From PALSA-612 sp963765295 (GTDB lineage Bacteria > Actinomycetota > Thermoleophilia > Gaiellales > Gaiellaceae), in assembly GCA_963765295.1 (NCBI GenBank), contig CAVXVO010000005.1, forward strand, positions 868,001 to 932,000: a DNA stretch of 64,000 nt, given 5' to 3'. Shown piece after piece: positions 39,709-49,666 of the stretch. The notes under the pieces were generated by a model. It was not told the origin of the DNA and made no database searches. It was given only the letters and a program-made list of their open reading frames with translations. A program made the position numbers and the translations under genes. Positions within the stretch are counted from its first letter, which is position 1. Every line of letters begins with the position of its first letter.

Positions 39709-42700
39709 CCGCCGTAGCGCTTGAGGTCCGCGGCCGAGAGGGTGCGGCCGGTCAGTGCGAGTCTTGCGCGCGCGATCGAGAGCAACTCGTCGAGGCTCCC
39801 GCAGAGCACGCACCGGTAGGTGCGGAGCGTGCCGTCCTCGCTCGCGGCGAGCACGGTCCGGCCGGACGGGTCGAAGACGGCGCTCGACAGCCGCTTCGCC
39901 GGGCCCGAGATGCCGAGCGGGACGAGCGGCGCCTGTGTTCCCGGCTGCCAGAGCTGCACCGCGAGCGGCCCGGCGGTCACGATCCAGCGGCCGTCGGGGC
40001 TGAACTCCGCGTCGGCGACCGTGCCGAAGTGCCAGCGCAGGAGCTGGACCTTTTTGCCGGTGGCGGTCTCCCAGAGCCGGGCGTCGTGGTCGGCGCTCGC
40101 GGTCAGCACGAGCCGCCCGTCCGGGCTGAACGCCACCGACGTGACCGCCTTCTCGTGGCCGGCGAGCGTGCGCAGGAGCTTGCCCGTCGCCGCGTCCCAG
40201 AGCTTCGCGGTCGCGTCCCGGGAGGACGTGGCGACGAGCCTGCCGTCCGGGCTGAACGCGACGTCCGTGAGCCCCCGACCGCGACCGCCGAGCACGAGCG
40301 GGCCGCCCGTGGGCAACAGCCAGATGCGCCCGATCCCGTCCGTCCCCGCCGTCGCGAGCCGCGTCCCGTCAGGCGAGAACGCGACGGCTGTGACGACCGT
40401 CGGCTGCGAGATCGTCCTGAGAAGCCGTCGGCCGTCCAGCCGCTCGACGTACACGCTGCGGCCGGCGGCGACGGCGAAGAGCTTGCCGTCCGGAGACATC
40501 TTCGCCGAGGTGACCGGGGCGTGGAAGGTGAGCCTCGCGACTCGTCGGCCGTTCCCGGCCCGGACGAGCAGGGCGCTCTTCCCCGGCCCCGCGACCGCGA
40601 TCAGCTTCGCGCCGGCGTACGACGCACCTGCGAGCGCGCCCGGCTCGACCGCGAGGACGGCGAGCGTCGGCTGGCCGGGGTCCCAGAGGCGCGCGGTGCC
40701 GTCCTCGCTCGCCGTGAGCACGCGCGTTCCGTCGGGGCTGTATTCGGCACCGGTCACCGCGTCGCCGTCGCCGGCGAGGAGCGCGGCCACCTCCGGGCTG
40801 CCGGTGTTCCGCCAGACGCGCGCCGTCCGGTCGCTGCTGGCCGTCAGCAAGAAGCGAGCGTCGGGGCTGAACTCGACGCTCGTCAGCGGGCCTGCGTGGC
40901 CGGCAAAGACGGCCTGTGAGGCTCCGTCCGGAACGCTCCACGTCCTCGCGGTGCCGTCCGCGCTCGCCGTGGCCACCGACTCCCCGTCGGCGCTGAACGC
41001 GATCGCGACCACGTCCTGCGTATGTCCCTTCAGCTCCGCGTCGAGCTTGCCTGTGCGCACGTCCCAGATCCTCGCCGTCGCGTTCCGCCCGCCCGTGACG
41101 ACCTCCTGGCCGTTGGGGCTGAACGCGACGCTCCTGACGAAGTCGCCCTGGTCGAGCCGCCGGACGAACGCTCCCGACCCACCCCGGTAGAGCACGGCAT
41201 CCGGGCTGTTTCCGATCACGGCGACCAGGCTCCCGTCGAGGCTTGACGCCGCCCCCGTGACCGGCCAGGGGAACCGGTGCGTCCAGGACGGCGCCCTGTC
41301 GCCGACCCGCCAGAGCCTGACCCGCCGCCCTCCGGCCGCCACGACCAGGTCGCCCCCGTGGCCGTACTCCGCGGTCCGCACCGGAGCGCCGAGCACCAGC
41401 GACTCGAGCAGGCGCCCGTCGCGGGACGACCAGAGCCTGACGATCCCGTCGGCGCCGCCGGTGAGGATCGTGCCGCCGCCCGGGTCGAAGCGGGCGACGC
41501 TGATCGGCGCCCCGTGGTCGAGCGTCTCGAGGAGCTTGTGGCTGCGGGAGTCGTAGACGCGGGCCGTCGATCCGGCGGCGACGAGCACACGCGACCCGTC
41601 CGGACTGAAGCGGGCGGCGACCACCGGGCCCCCGGCACGGAAGACGGCATCGGCGTGAAAGACGGCGCGAACGCGCGAGGCAGTCAGGGCGCGGCGGAGG
41701 ACGTCCTCGGCGCCGCCGCCCCGGTTCCGTTTCGCGGCCTCGACGGCGAGGGCCAGGCTCAGCTCGGGGTCGGTCTGAAGCTGCGAGAGCGCCGACGCGT
41801 CGAGCGCGCGCGACTGCGCCTTGAGAGTCTGGGTCTGCGCCTCGCTCCGCTGGGTGAAGGCGAAGACGGTCACGATCGCCATCGCGCCCGCGAGCAGGAG
41901 CGCGCCGCCGGCCACGATCAGCAACCGCCGGTGCCGCCGGGCGGCGTCCTTCCGCACACGGTCAAGCTGCCGCTCCGACTCGTGACGCGTACGCCACGCC
42001 AGAACGGCCTCGGCGAGGATGTCGTGGTAGATCTCGTAGCGTGGGAGCCCCGACCCGTGCGCGCCCGGCACCGGCCGCAGGATCCGCTCCGCAGCGAGCG
42101 ACGAGAGCACCGGCTCCACATCGGCGGGCGTGACGCCCAGATAGCCGGCGAGGTCCGATGCGTCGTGGGCGATCTTCGCCCCGGAAGGCGTCACGAGGTG
42201 GTTGAAGACTGCCGCAGCGACGTCCTGCCGCTCGCCGTCGAGCGAGTCGAGCGCCCGCTCGAGATGGTCGCGGACGATCTCTCCCGCTCCGCCCAGCCGA
42301 TCGAGCGTCTCGAGACGCATGCTGCTCGAGCCCGCGTCGGCCTCCGCCTCCCAGAGCCGTGCCATCACGAGCTGCAGGTAGGGCGCCTCGACGCCCTGGA
42401 AGCCGCTCTCGGCGACCCCGCCCCGGCCGCTCTGCCCCAGCTCGACCTTCCCCGCGGCCACCTGGTCGAGCACGGCCTCCACCAGCGCCGGCTCGATCTC
42501 GATCTCGCTCCCGGCGTGCGTCTCGTTGTAGCGGTCGACCGGCCCCACGATCGCCTCGCGCCCGGAGACCCGGTCGAGGCGCTGGAGGCGCAGGTAGTTG
42601 CCGAACACGTTCGGAATCCGGCTCTTGAAGCGGTCGAGCCTCGCGAGCGAGTCCTCACGGACTGCGAGCAGGAAGCTCGCACGCAGGCCGGGCCTCGTCG

Positions 42701-43157
42701 CCGCTTCGGAGAACTCGTCCAGGAAGCTGCCGGGCCCCGTTTCGGCCTCCTGGTAGACGGCCTCCTCCTCGACCCCGTCGAGGATCACGAAGACCTGGCC
42801 GCCGACGAGGCCCGCCGCGAGCTCGAGCGTGTCCGCCAACCGGCCTTGCGGCTCGGCCCCGGTCGTCTCGGCGATGCGCGACTCGAGCGCGCGGGCGGGG
42901 TCGTCGCGCCAGTCGGCGAAGACGACGACCGCGAGCGGCTCCGGCAGCTCGCGCAGGTCGCGGGCGACGCCGGCGCGGAGCACGGAGCTCTTGCCGACGC
43001 CGCTCTCCCCGTAGAGAACGGTCAGGCCGGAGGCGAGCAGGTTGGCGACGATGATCTCCCGCTCCCGCTCGCGACCGAAGAAGAGCCGCGCGTCCGCGTC
43101 CGAGTCCTCGAAGGACGCGAGCCCCTTGAACGGCCCGGCCGGACCCCGGCTCTTCAC
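39705..43157 (-). CDS. nSTAND1 ATPase with membrane helix and WD40 propellers
   Basis: An 1150-residue signalling ATPase. The N-terminus has the nSTAND1 lead-in GPFKGLASFEDSDADARLFF, Walker A GESGVGKSS (50-58) and Walker B VFVILDGVEEE (122-132), then a winged-helix/lid region to residue 400. One membrane helix (411-434) precedes two WD40 propellers (about 510-1110) with many SPDG/TASxDxTARxW blades, ending YRCVLCGSLDELLSIARARL, a tail common to actinobacterial STAND-WD40 proteins. STAND proteins sense a ligand with the repeats and oligomerise on ATP binding. GTG overlaps the stop of the SARP-SIR2 gene (GTGA), so the two are co-translated and probably one complex or pathway. Confidence 0.92.
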   Translation of the reverse strand: MKSRGPAGPFKGLASFEDSDADARLFFGREREREIIVANLLASGLTVLYGESGVGKSSVLRAGVARDLRELPEPLAVVVFADWRDDPARALESRIAETTGAEPQGRLADTLELAAGLVGGQVFVILDGVEEEAVYQEAETGPGSFLDEFSEAATRPGLRASFLLAVREDSLARLDRFKSRIPNVFGNYLRLQRLDRVSGREAIVGPVDRYNETHAGSEIEIEPALVEAVLDQVAAGKVELGQSGRGGVAESGFQGVEAPYLQLVMARLWEAEADAGSSSMRLETLDRLGGAGEIVRDHLERALDSLDGERQDVAAAVFNHLVTPSGAKIAHDASDLAGYLGVTPADVEPVLSSLAAERILRPVPGAHGSGLPRYEIYHDILAEAVLAWRTRHESERQLDRVRKDAARRHRRLLIVAGGALLLAGAMAIVTVFAFTQRSEAQTQTLKAQSRALDASALSQLQTDPELSLALAVEAAKRNRGGGAEDVLRRALTASRVRAVFHADAVFRAGGPVVAARFSPDGSRVLVAAGSTARVYDSRSHKLLETLDHGAPISVARFDPGGGTILTGGADGIVRLWSSRDGRLLESLVLGAPVRTAEYGHGGDLVVAAGGRRVRLWRVGDRAPSWTHRFPWPVTGAASSLDGSLVAVIGNSPDAVLYRGGSGAFVRRLDQGDFVRSVAFSPNGQEVVTGGRNATARIWDVRTGKLDAELKGHTQDVVAIAFSADGESVATASADGTARTWSVPDGASQAVFAGHAGPLTSVEFSPDARFLLTASSDRTARVWRNTGSPEVAALLAGDGDAVTGAEYSPDGTRVLTASEDGTARLWDPGQPTLAVLAVEPGALAGASYAGAKLIAVAGPGKSALLVRAGNGRRVARLTFHAPVTSAKMSPDGKLFAVAAGRSVYVERLDGRRLLRTISQPTVVTAVAFSPDGTRLATAGTDGIGRIWLLPTGGPLVLGGRGRGLTDVAFSPDGRLVATSSRDATAKLWDAATGKLLRTLAGHEKAVTSVAFSPDGRLVLTASADHDARLWETATGKKVQLLRWHFGTVADAEFSPDGRWIVTAGPLAVQLWQPGTQAPLVPLGISGPAKRLSSAVFDPSGRTVLAASEDGTLRTYRCVLCGSLDELLSIARARLALTGRTLSAADLKRYGG

Positions 43158-44788
43158 GAGGCCACCTCCCCGAGGCTGCGCTCGAACGCCGCGATGAAGT
43201 CGTCGAGGCCGATGTCGATCGCGTCGATCCCGCGCCGGCGCCAGAGCTCGCGCTCGATCCGCCCCGCGCCCGGCACGAGCGCCCACGACCGGTAGCCGAC
43301 CGTCTCCCGGCCCCAGACGCGGTGGAGGAACACGCGCAGCGTCCAGTCCTCGAGGTAGTAGCCGAGGAAGAGAAAGTGGCTGCGACGCAGCCTGGCCGCG
43401 ACGGTGACCGGCACGGCGCCGGCGATGCCGGTGGCCGCCAGGTAGTCGATGTGGTCGTCCTCAGTGACGGCGAAGCTCTCCCAGGCGCGCTCGGGACCCC
43501 GGTCGGCGCGGCCGTGGACCTCGAGCACGACGGTGCGCTCTCCGAGCGTGAGGCCGGTGTAGGCATTGGGCACGTCGATGACCGTCGCGCTCCCGTCCCG
43601 CAGGTGGACGAACTTGCCGCCGCTTCCGCCGGACGCGAGGTACGAGACGACGTCCGGCTCCTCGCCCGCGTCCACGAGCGCCTGCTCGAGCGTCCCGTCG
43701 AACGCGCTCGTCACGACGAGCGGCCGGGGCCGGCCCTGCTCCCGCAGGAACCGTGCCAGGCCGGCGACGAATACGTGAGCAGGGCCCGGCGCGTGTTGCT
43801 CGTCGAAGAGCGCGTGCAGCTCGTCGTTGAGCGGGCCGACCCCCTGGGTGAGCAGGGCGTACTCGGCCGCCTGCGCCAGCGTTCGCGTGCTGTCGGGCGG
43901 ACAGTCGAACCGCTCGGCGAGGCGGGCGGCGATCTGCGCCGAGTCCGGGGCGGAGCCGCCACCGATCGAGGTCCCGAGGACCGGCACGAGCCTCCCCGCG
44001 ATCAGCGCCTTGACCATGTCCGCGATCAGGTCCGCTGGATCGGCCAGTTCTGTGTGCGGCTCGAGCGATCGCTCCTGACGCAGGATCGCGGTGTAGACCT
44101 GCCTGAGCGCCGGCCCCGGCTCGATGCCGAGCTCGTCCACGAGCACGCGGCGACCCTGGTGGTAGACCTGAAGGGCGTCCGCCTGGCGCCCCGAGCGGTA
44201 GAGCGCGAGCATGAGTTGTGCCCTGAGACGCTCCCGGACGGGGAACTGGACGACGAGCGACTCGAGCTCGCCGACGAGCTCGCCGCCCGTCCCCAGCTCG
44301 AGCTCGGCGTCGATGCGGTCCTCGAGCGCCTCGATCCGCAGTTCCTCGAGCCGGCGGATCTCGCCCTGCGCGAACGTCTCGAACGCGAGGTCGGCGAGCG
44401 GCGGCCCGCGCCAGAGGCCGAGCGCGTCGCGCAGGAGCTTCACCCGCTCGGCCGGCGACGCGCCGCGCGCGGCCGCGACGAGGCGTTCGAAGCGGGCGAG
44501 GTCGAAGCAGTCGGCGTCGATGCGGAGGACGTAGCCGGGCGGCTTCGTCTCGATCGCTCCGGCGCCGAGGAGCTTGCGGAGCTGCGACACGAAGTTCTGC
44601 AGCGACGTCGTCGCCGTCCTCGGCGGCTCCTCTCCCCAGAGGTCGGTCACGAGCCGGTCGGTCGCGACCACCTCGCCCGCGCGCACGAGCAGCAGACCGA
44701 GGAGCGCCCGCTGCTTCTGGCCGCCCAGCGCCAGCGGCCCGTCAGCGCCGACGACCTCGAGCGGACCGAGGATCCGAAACTCCGTCAT
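43154..44788 (-). CDS. SARP (wHTH-BTAD) regulator fused to a SIR2-like domain
   Basis: A 544-residue fusion. Residues 1-92 are an OmpR-type winged helix (LGGQKQRALLGLLLVRAGEV, SLQNFVSQLRKLLG) and 94-245 the BTAD helical domain (LWRGPPLADL, ELGIEPGPALRQVYTAIL). Residues 265-544 read as SIR2_2: the nucleotide loop VPVLGTSIGGG (268-278), VVTSAFDGTLEQAL (358-371), LEVHGRAD (422-429, His 426), FAVTEDDHIDYLA and HFLFLGYYLEDWTLR. In NAD-cleaving members the second motif is TTNYD with a catalytic Asn; here it is TSAFD, so the Asn is Ala while the His is kept. The domain may bind rather than destroy NAD or ADP-ribose. It heads the two-gene operon. Confidence 0.9.
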   Translation of the reverse strand: MTEFRILGPLEVVGADGPLALGGQKQRALLGLLLVRAGEVVATDRLVTDLWGEEPPRTATTSLQNFVSQLRKLLGAGAIETKPPGYVLRIDADCFDLARFERLVAAARGASPAERVKLLRDALGLWRGPPLADLAFETFAQGEIRRLEELRIEALEDRIDAELELGTGGELVGELESLVVQFPVRERLRAQLMLALYRSGRQADALQVYHQGRRVLVDELGIEPGPALRQVYTAILRQERSLEPHTELADPADLIADMVKALIAGRLVPVLGTSIGGGSAPDSAQIAARLAERFDCPPDSTRTLAQAAEYALLTQGVGPLNDELHALFDEQHAPGPAHVFVAGLARFLREQGRPRPLVVTSAFDGTLEQALVDAGEEPDVVSYLASGGSGGKFVHLRDGSATVIDVPNAYTGLTLGERTVVLEVHGRADRGPERAWESFAVTEDDHIDYLAATGIAGAVPVTVAARLRRSHFLFLGYYLEDWTLRVFLHRVWGRETVGYRSWALVPGAGRIERELWRRRGIDAIDIGLDDFIAAFERSLGEVAS

Positions 44789-44851
44789 GAGCGGGTTGTA
44801 GCACCCTTCTGCGCCGCGTCATAGGGGCAATGTCCGGGTGATTAGCGAGCC

Positions 44852-46180
44852 GTGACCGGGCCGTTGGGACCGGCTCCGAGGGTGGGCGCATGTCCACTCT
44901 CACACGCACATCTCAGCCGCGCCGCCACCCTCGCTGTCCTCGGAGCGTGCGCAGTCGCGATCCTGCTCTCCTCCTCGAACGGCTCGCCGACCCCGGCGGC
45001 CACCGCGGACGACGACGCGCCCGGCAGCGCGCTCCCCGTCTCGGTCAAGCCGGCTCCGGACGCGATCGAGGCATCCTTCGACCGCAACAGCTACGAGCCC
45101 GGGCAGCGCGCTCGCCTGACCGTGACGACGCCCGTCAGCCGCTGCGCGATTCGCATCTTTCGCGCGGGCGCCGGCGGCGACGGGCCGCTGCAGGGGAAGC
45201 CGGTGACGGGCGCGGCGCCGCTCGGCGGGCGCGACTCGGTCGTCCCGGTCGGTCGCTGGCCGAGCGGCCTCTACTACGCACGTCTGACCGAGCCGAACGG
45301 GCACGCGGGCTACGCCACGTTCGTCGTCCGGCCCCGGACGCTCGGCAGGCACCGCGTCGCGGTCGTCCTGCCGACGAACACCTGGCAGGCGTACAACTTC
45401 TTCGACGGGAACGGCGACGGGAAGCCCGACTCGTGGTACGCGAACCCGGACTCGGCGACCGTCGGCCTGTCGCGGCCGTTCCTCGACGCCGGCGTTCCGC
45501 CGCACTACTCGGGCTACGACCGCGGGTTCGTGCGCTGGCTCTCGCTCGAGCACCGGAGGCCGGACGTCCTCACGGACGACGACCTGGAGCGGATCGCCAC
45601 CGGCGACGCTCTCGCGAAGGCGTACGACTTGATCGTCTTCTCGGGCCACGAGGAGTACGTGACCACGCACGAGTACGACATCGTGCAGCGCTACCGCGAC
45701 CTCGGCGGTAACCTCGCCTTCCTGTCCGCGAACAACTTCTTCTACCGCGTCGACCGGCGCGGAGACACGATCACGCGCGACGGCCGCTGGCGCGACCTCG
45801 GCCGGCCCGAGGCGGCGCTGATCGGAGCCCAGTACGTGAACTGGTACCAGGAGCGCTACCGGAACCGGCCGTACATCGTGACGGGCACCGCCCAGGCGCC
45901 GTGGCTCTTCCGCGGCACCGGCCTTGCCGAAGGCGCGCGGTTCGGCGGCTACGGGATCGAGATCGACGCGAAAGCTCCCCGGTCGCCAGCCGGTACGCGC
46001 GTCCTGGCCCGGATCGCGAACATCTTCGGCCCCGGCAAGTCGGCCGAGATGACCTACTACACGACGCCCGCAGGTGCGAAGGTGTTCGACGCCGGCGTGA
46101 TCAACTTCGGTGGAACGTCCATGTGGCCCGCCGTTCGGGAGATGATGCGCAACATCTGGAAGGAGCTGAGCACGCCCTGA
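44852..46180 (+). CDS. Secreted N,N-dimethylformamidase beta-subunit-like protein, copy 1
   Basis: A 442-residue exported protein: a hydrophobic signal (ATLAVLGACAVAILLSS), a beta-sandwich (FDRNSYEPGQRARLTVTTPV and VVPVGRWPSGLYYARL), then the domain named after the DMFase large subunit (VVLPTNTWQAYNFFDGNGDG, FSGHEEYVTTHEYD, GGNLAFLSANNFFYRV, GGYGIEID, MTYYTTPAGAKVFDAG). True DMFase needs a small subunit, which is absent; most members of the family are uncharacterised. A second start, ATG 44890, would require a one-base frame change before the signal peptide, so the N-terminus is uncertain. A 38%-or-so identical paralogue (by eye) lies at 53551. Confidence 0.8.
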   Translation: MTGPLGPAPRVGACPLSHAHLSRAATLAVLGACAVAILLSSSNGSPTPAATADDDAPGSALPVSVKPAPDAIEASFDRNSYEPGQRARLTVTTPVSRCAIRIFRAGAGGDGPLQGKPVTGAAPLGGRDSVVPVGRWPSGLYYARLTEPNGHAGYATFVVRPRTLGRHRVAVVLPTNTWQAYNFFDGNGDGKPDSWYANPDSATVGLSRPFLDAGVPPHYSGYDRGFVRWLSLEHRRPDVLTDDDLERIATGDALAKAYDLIVFSGHEEYVTTHEYDIVQRYRDLGGNLAFLSANNFFYRVDRRGDTITRDGRWRDLGRPEAALIGAQYVNWYQERYRNRPYIVTGTAQAPWLFRGTGLAEGARFGGYGIEIDAKAPRSPAGTRVLARIANIFGPGKSAEMTYYTTPAGAKVFDAGVINFGGTSMWPAVREMMRNIWKELSTP

Positions 46181-46182
46181 TC

Positions 46183-48240
46183 GTGAGATTCGCTTCCGTG
46201 CTCGTCATGGCCGGTCTGATCCTCTCCGCCGCGCTGGTCGAGAGCGGCGGCGCCCGGACGCGGGCCGCCGTGCAGCCCTGGTCCGTCAACGGCCCGGTGG
46301 ACGCGCTCCTCGTCTCCGGGCACACGCTCTACGTCGGTGGCCAGTTCAGCCAGATCACCCCTCGCACCGGTCCGCTCCTGGCCGTCACGGCCTCGAAGGG
46401 AACACCGCGCCCGGCCTTCCCGAGCCTGGTCGGAACCGGGGTGTACGCGATCGCCGGAGACGGGAACGGCGGCTGGTTCGTCGGCGGCGACTTCCGCCAG
46501 ATCGGCGGCGTCCCCTGTGCCAACCTGGCTCACGTCACGGCCGCGTTGGCGGTCGATCGTCGCTTCTGTCCCCGCCCGAACGCCCCCGTCTTCGCCCTTG
46601 TCCTGGACGGCCCGACCCTGTACGCGGGCGGAGGCTTCGGCCTGGTCTCCGGCGCCCCCCGGCGGTATCTCGCCGCGATTGACGCGGCCAACGGCCGGCC
46701 GACCTCGTGGGTGGCACCGGCGATCGACGGCGCCGTGGACGCGCTCACGCTGCGAAACGGCATCGTCTATCTGCTCGGCCCGTTCGAAACGGTCGGCGGC
46801 AAGAAGCGCTTCTCGCTGGCGGCGGTCGACCTCGGCACCCGCAAGGTCACCGGCTGGAATCCGAAGGCGCCGCCCTACGGCGGCCACGGCGACCCGAGCG
46901 TGCGCTCGATCGCCGCCACCGCGAACGCCATCTACGTCGGGGGGATCTTCGACGGCATCGGCGGCAAGAAGCAGGCCGGCCTCGCGGCGCTCGACCCCAC
47001 GATCGGCAGGGCGACGAGCTTCTCGGTCAGCGGCGATCCGTGGTCGGTCGAGGCGCTCACCGTCGCGGGCGGGCGCCTCTACGCGGGCGGCTTCACGCAC
47101 TCCGGCGGCTACCTGCGCTCCTACGACGCCGCGACCGGAAAGCCGTCGTCCTGGAGGCCGCCCGTCGACAGCGGCGGCGTGGCCTCGCTGGCGGTGGGCG
47201 GCACCCGGATCTACGTGGGAGGGGCGCGGCTGCAGGCGTTCAGCACAGTGTCGGGCGTGCGTGTCCCGTGGTTGCCGCCGGCCCCGAACCAGCGGGTGTT
47301 CGCACTCGCCGCCTCCAGCCGGACAGTGGTCGCCGGAGGAACGTTCACCGGCGCAGGCGGCGTGTTCCGGAGCGGCATCGCAGCGATCGACCTCCGAACG
47401 GGCCAGCCCACGGACTGGCATCCGACCGTCTTCTCGCTCGGCGCTCCGACCGAGATCGACGCAATTGCCGTCTCGGGCCGGAACGTCTATCTCGGCGGCG
47501 GTTTCGACCGCGTCGGCGCGAAGACGCGCCATCTCGTTGCCGCGGTCGACGCGGAGACCGGCGCGGTGACGCCGTGGGCACCGACGATCGGAGGCGACCA
47601 GGTGCTCGCGATCGCCCACTCCGGCCGGAACGTCTACATCGGCGGATTCGACGTCGGCGCCGCCTTCGACACCGCTGGGCATGCGATCTGGAACGCCCCA
47701 CCGACGGGGACGGTCGCCAGCGTCAACGAGATCGTCCCGACGGGCGGCACCGTCTACGTGGGCGGGACGTTCTCCGTGATCGGCGGCAAGACCCGGGAGG
47801 GGCTCGCCGCCCTCGAGGCGCGCAACGGATCGGCGGCAGCATGGGACCCGCGGCTGCGGGCGACGGACGGCGACGCCTCGGTCAACGCGCTCGCCAAGCT
47901 GGGCCGGACGATGTACGTCGGCGGCTCGTTCGACTTCGCAGGCGGCGCCAAGCGCCGGTCGCTGGCAGCCTTCGACCGCCTCACGGGCAAGTGGACGTCC
48001 TGGGCGCCGAAGTCCACCGTGCTGACGACGTACGCCCTCGCGGCGACGCCGGCTGCCGTCTACGTGGGCGGGGACGGCGGCGCTGAGGCGTTCGATCCGC
48101 AGACCGGCGCCCGGTTGGACTGGCATCCGGCGCTCGCGAGTGGGCGCTCGACACCGCTCGTGCACGCGATCGCCGTCGTCGGCTCGACGGTGTTCATGGG
48201 CGACGACAGCGGCCTCGAGGTGTCCCCGGCCGCACGCTGA
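46183..48240 (+). CDS. Secreted beta-propeller protein
   Basis: A 685-residue exported protein with signal peptide (VLVMAGLILSAALVESGGART) and about 12 repeats of a 50-residue unit built around YVGG-F-x-GG and AAID-x-x-G, for example TLYVGGQFSQI, LYAGGGFGLVSG, IYVGGIFDGIGG, NVYLGGGFDRVG, TVYVGGTFSVIGG, MYVGGSFDFAGG. These are the kelch/PQQ-like repeats of large secreted binding propellers. It starts 2 bp after the DMFase-like gene, so both are exported from one transcript. Confidence 0.82.
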   Translation: MRFASVLVMAGLILSAALVESGGARTRAAVQPWSVNGPVDALLVSGHTLYVGGQFSQITPRTGPLLAVTASKGTPRPAFPSLVGTGVYAIAGDGNGGWFVGGDFRQIGGVPCANLAHVTAALAVDRRFCPRPNAPVFALVLDGPTLYAGGGFGLVSGAPRRYLAAIDAANGRPTSWVAPAIDGAVDALTLRNGIVYLLGPFETVGGKKRFSLAAVDLGTRKVTGWNPKAPPYGGHGDPSVRSIAATANAIYVGGIFDGIGGKKQAGLAALDPTIGRATSFSVSGDPWSVEALTVAGGRLYAGGFTHSGGYLRSYDAATGKPSSWRPPVDSGGVASLAVGGTRIYVGGARLQAFSTVSGVRVPWLPPAPNQRVFALAASSRTVVAGGTFTGAGGVFRSGIAAIDLRTGQPTDWHPTVFSLGAPTEIDAIAVSGRNVYLGGGFDRVGAKTRHLVAAVDAETGAVTPWAPTIGGDQVLAIAHSGRNVYIGGFDVGAAFDTAGHAIWNAPPTGTVASVNEIVPTGGTVYVGGTFSVIGGKTREGLAALEARNGSAAAWDPRLRATDGDASVNALAKLGRTMYVGGSFDFAGGAKRRSLAAFDRLTGKWTSWAPKSTVLTTYALAATPAAVYVGGDGGAEAFDPQTGARLDWHPALASGRSTPLVHAIAVVGSTVFMGDDSGLEVSPAAR

Positions 48241-48243
48241 TCG

Positions 48244-49513
48244 TCAGGACGCGGCCGGAACCAGCCCGTATAGCCGTCCCAGCCCGACCAGGTAGATCCG
48301 CTTGGCGTCCGCTACGACCGGCGAGTACTTGCCGTCCGGGAAGCTCCATACGAGCCGCCCCGTGCGGGCGTCGAGTCCGTAGGTGCGCTCGCGAAGCGTC
48401 GAGAAGTAGACGATGCCGTCGATCACGGTCGCCGAGCCCGAGATCGGCCCGTTGGCGTGGAAGCGCCAGCGGAGGTCGCCCGTCGCCGCGTCGAAGGCGT
48501 AGAACGAGTCGTCGTACGAGCCGACGAGGACGAGCCGTCGCCAGACGGCAGGCGACGCGTAGACGTAGCCGCCCGTGCTGTGCGACCAGCGGAGCTTCCC
48601 CGTCGCGGCGCCGAAGGAATAGACCTTGCCGTCGGTCGAGCCGAGGTACACGCGGCCGTACGCGACCGCCGGCGTCGAGTAGAACCGGCCCGCGGAGCCG
48701 AGCCGCGACTGACCGGACGCCCGCCAGGCGAGCGAGCCGCCGCGTTCCGACAGCGCGTACACGTGCCCGTCGTAGGAACCGACGAAGACCCGACCGCCCG
48801 CCAGCGCGAGCGAGCCCTTCACCGGCCCGTCCGCCCTGTAGACCCAGCGTGTGTGGCCGTCCGCTCGCGTCGAGCGCGGTCACGATGCCGTCCCAGTCGC
48901 CGACGAGGACGAGCCCATCGGCGAGGAGCGGCGACGACTCCGTCGGCGCGAGTCGCCTGATCCAGCGAACGCGACCGGTGCGAGCGACGAACGCGACCAC
49001 CTCGCCGCTCGGATGGGACGTGCGCACGCCGCAGTCCGGCGAGTCGAGGAACGTCTCGTACACGAGCCCGCCGCCGACCGCGGGTGACGCCCAGGAGCAG
49101 CGGTGGGACGCGAAGCTCCACGTCGGCTTCCCCGTCCTCGGGTCGATCGCGTAGAAGCGTCCGTCGAACGTCGGCAGGAACAGGCGCCCGTAGGCGACCG
49201 CGGGCGGGAACTCGAGGAGGGCGCGCCCGTGGAACGTCCAGATCCGCCGAAACGGAGGCCGGAGACGCACGGCCGGGTCGAAGCGCAGGCGCCGCGCGTC
49301 GAACCCGTACGTGCCCCAGCTGACGGCGACGATCCGAGCGCGACGACGCTTCGGTGGCGGCGGAGGCGGCATCGGCACGTCGGTCGTGGCGAACTCGACC
49401 GCCGGCGATCCGCGGACGTCGGCGCCCTGGGAGCGCGCGTAGAGCACGTAGGCCCCCACCCCGCCGAGGGCCAGCAGAACGACGAATGAGGCGACGAGCG
49501 CGGCGCGCTTCAC
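48244..49513 (-). CDS. Membrane-anchored PQQ-repeat beta-propeller (one frame break)
   Basis: About 422 residues: an N-terminal anchor (AALVASFVVLLALGGVGAYVLYA), a proline-rich linker, then an eight-bladed propeller of PQQ-type repeats (YGRLFLPTFDGRFYAIDPRT, GLVLVGDWDGIVTALDASG, GRVFVGSYDGHVYALSERGG, GRVYLGSTDGKVYSFGAATG, YDDSFYAFDAATGDLRWRF). Such proteins scaffold envelope complexes, as BamB does in other phyla. The frame gains one base at about 48859, between ALDASG and GHTRWVYRA. GTG at 49511-49513 precedes the anchor. It converges on the preceding propeller gene with 3 bp between. Confidence 0.82.
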
Positions 49514-49666
49514 GCGGCCCGACGATAGCCGGAGCGCTGGCGGGAGCACCGTAACCTCTCCTTCCCTCGGTCGAGGGGTTCGGCCGTAAACACTCGATCG
49601 GGGCATGTCATTTGCACCGGAATCGAGTCACAACATGAGAAGACCATGTCCGGCAAAGGAGTACGC

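Noticed and set aside
43154..44788. Calling the SARP-SIR2 protein an NAD-depleting abortive-infection effector.
   Set aside because: The catalytic Asn of the TTNYD motif is Ala here, and the N-terminus is a transcription factor, so a killing role is not supported by the sequence.
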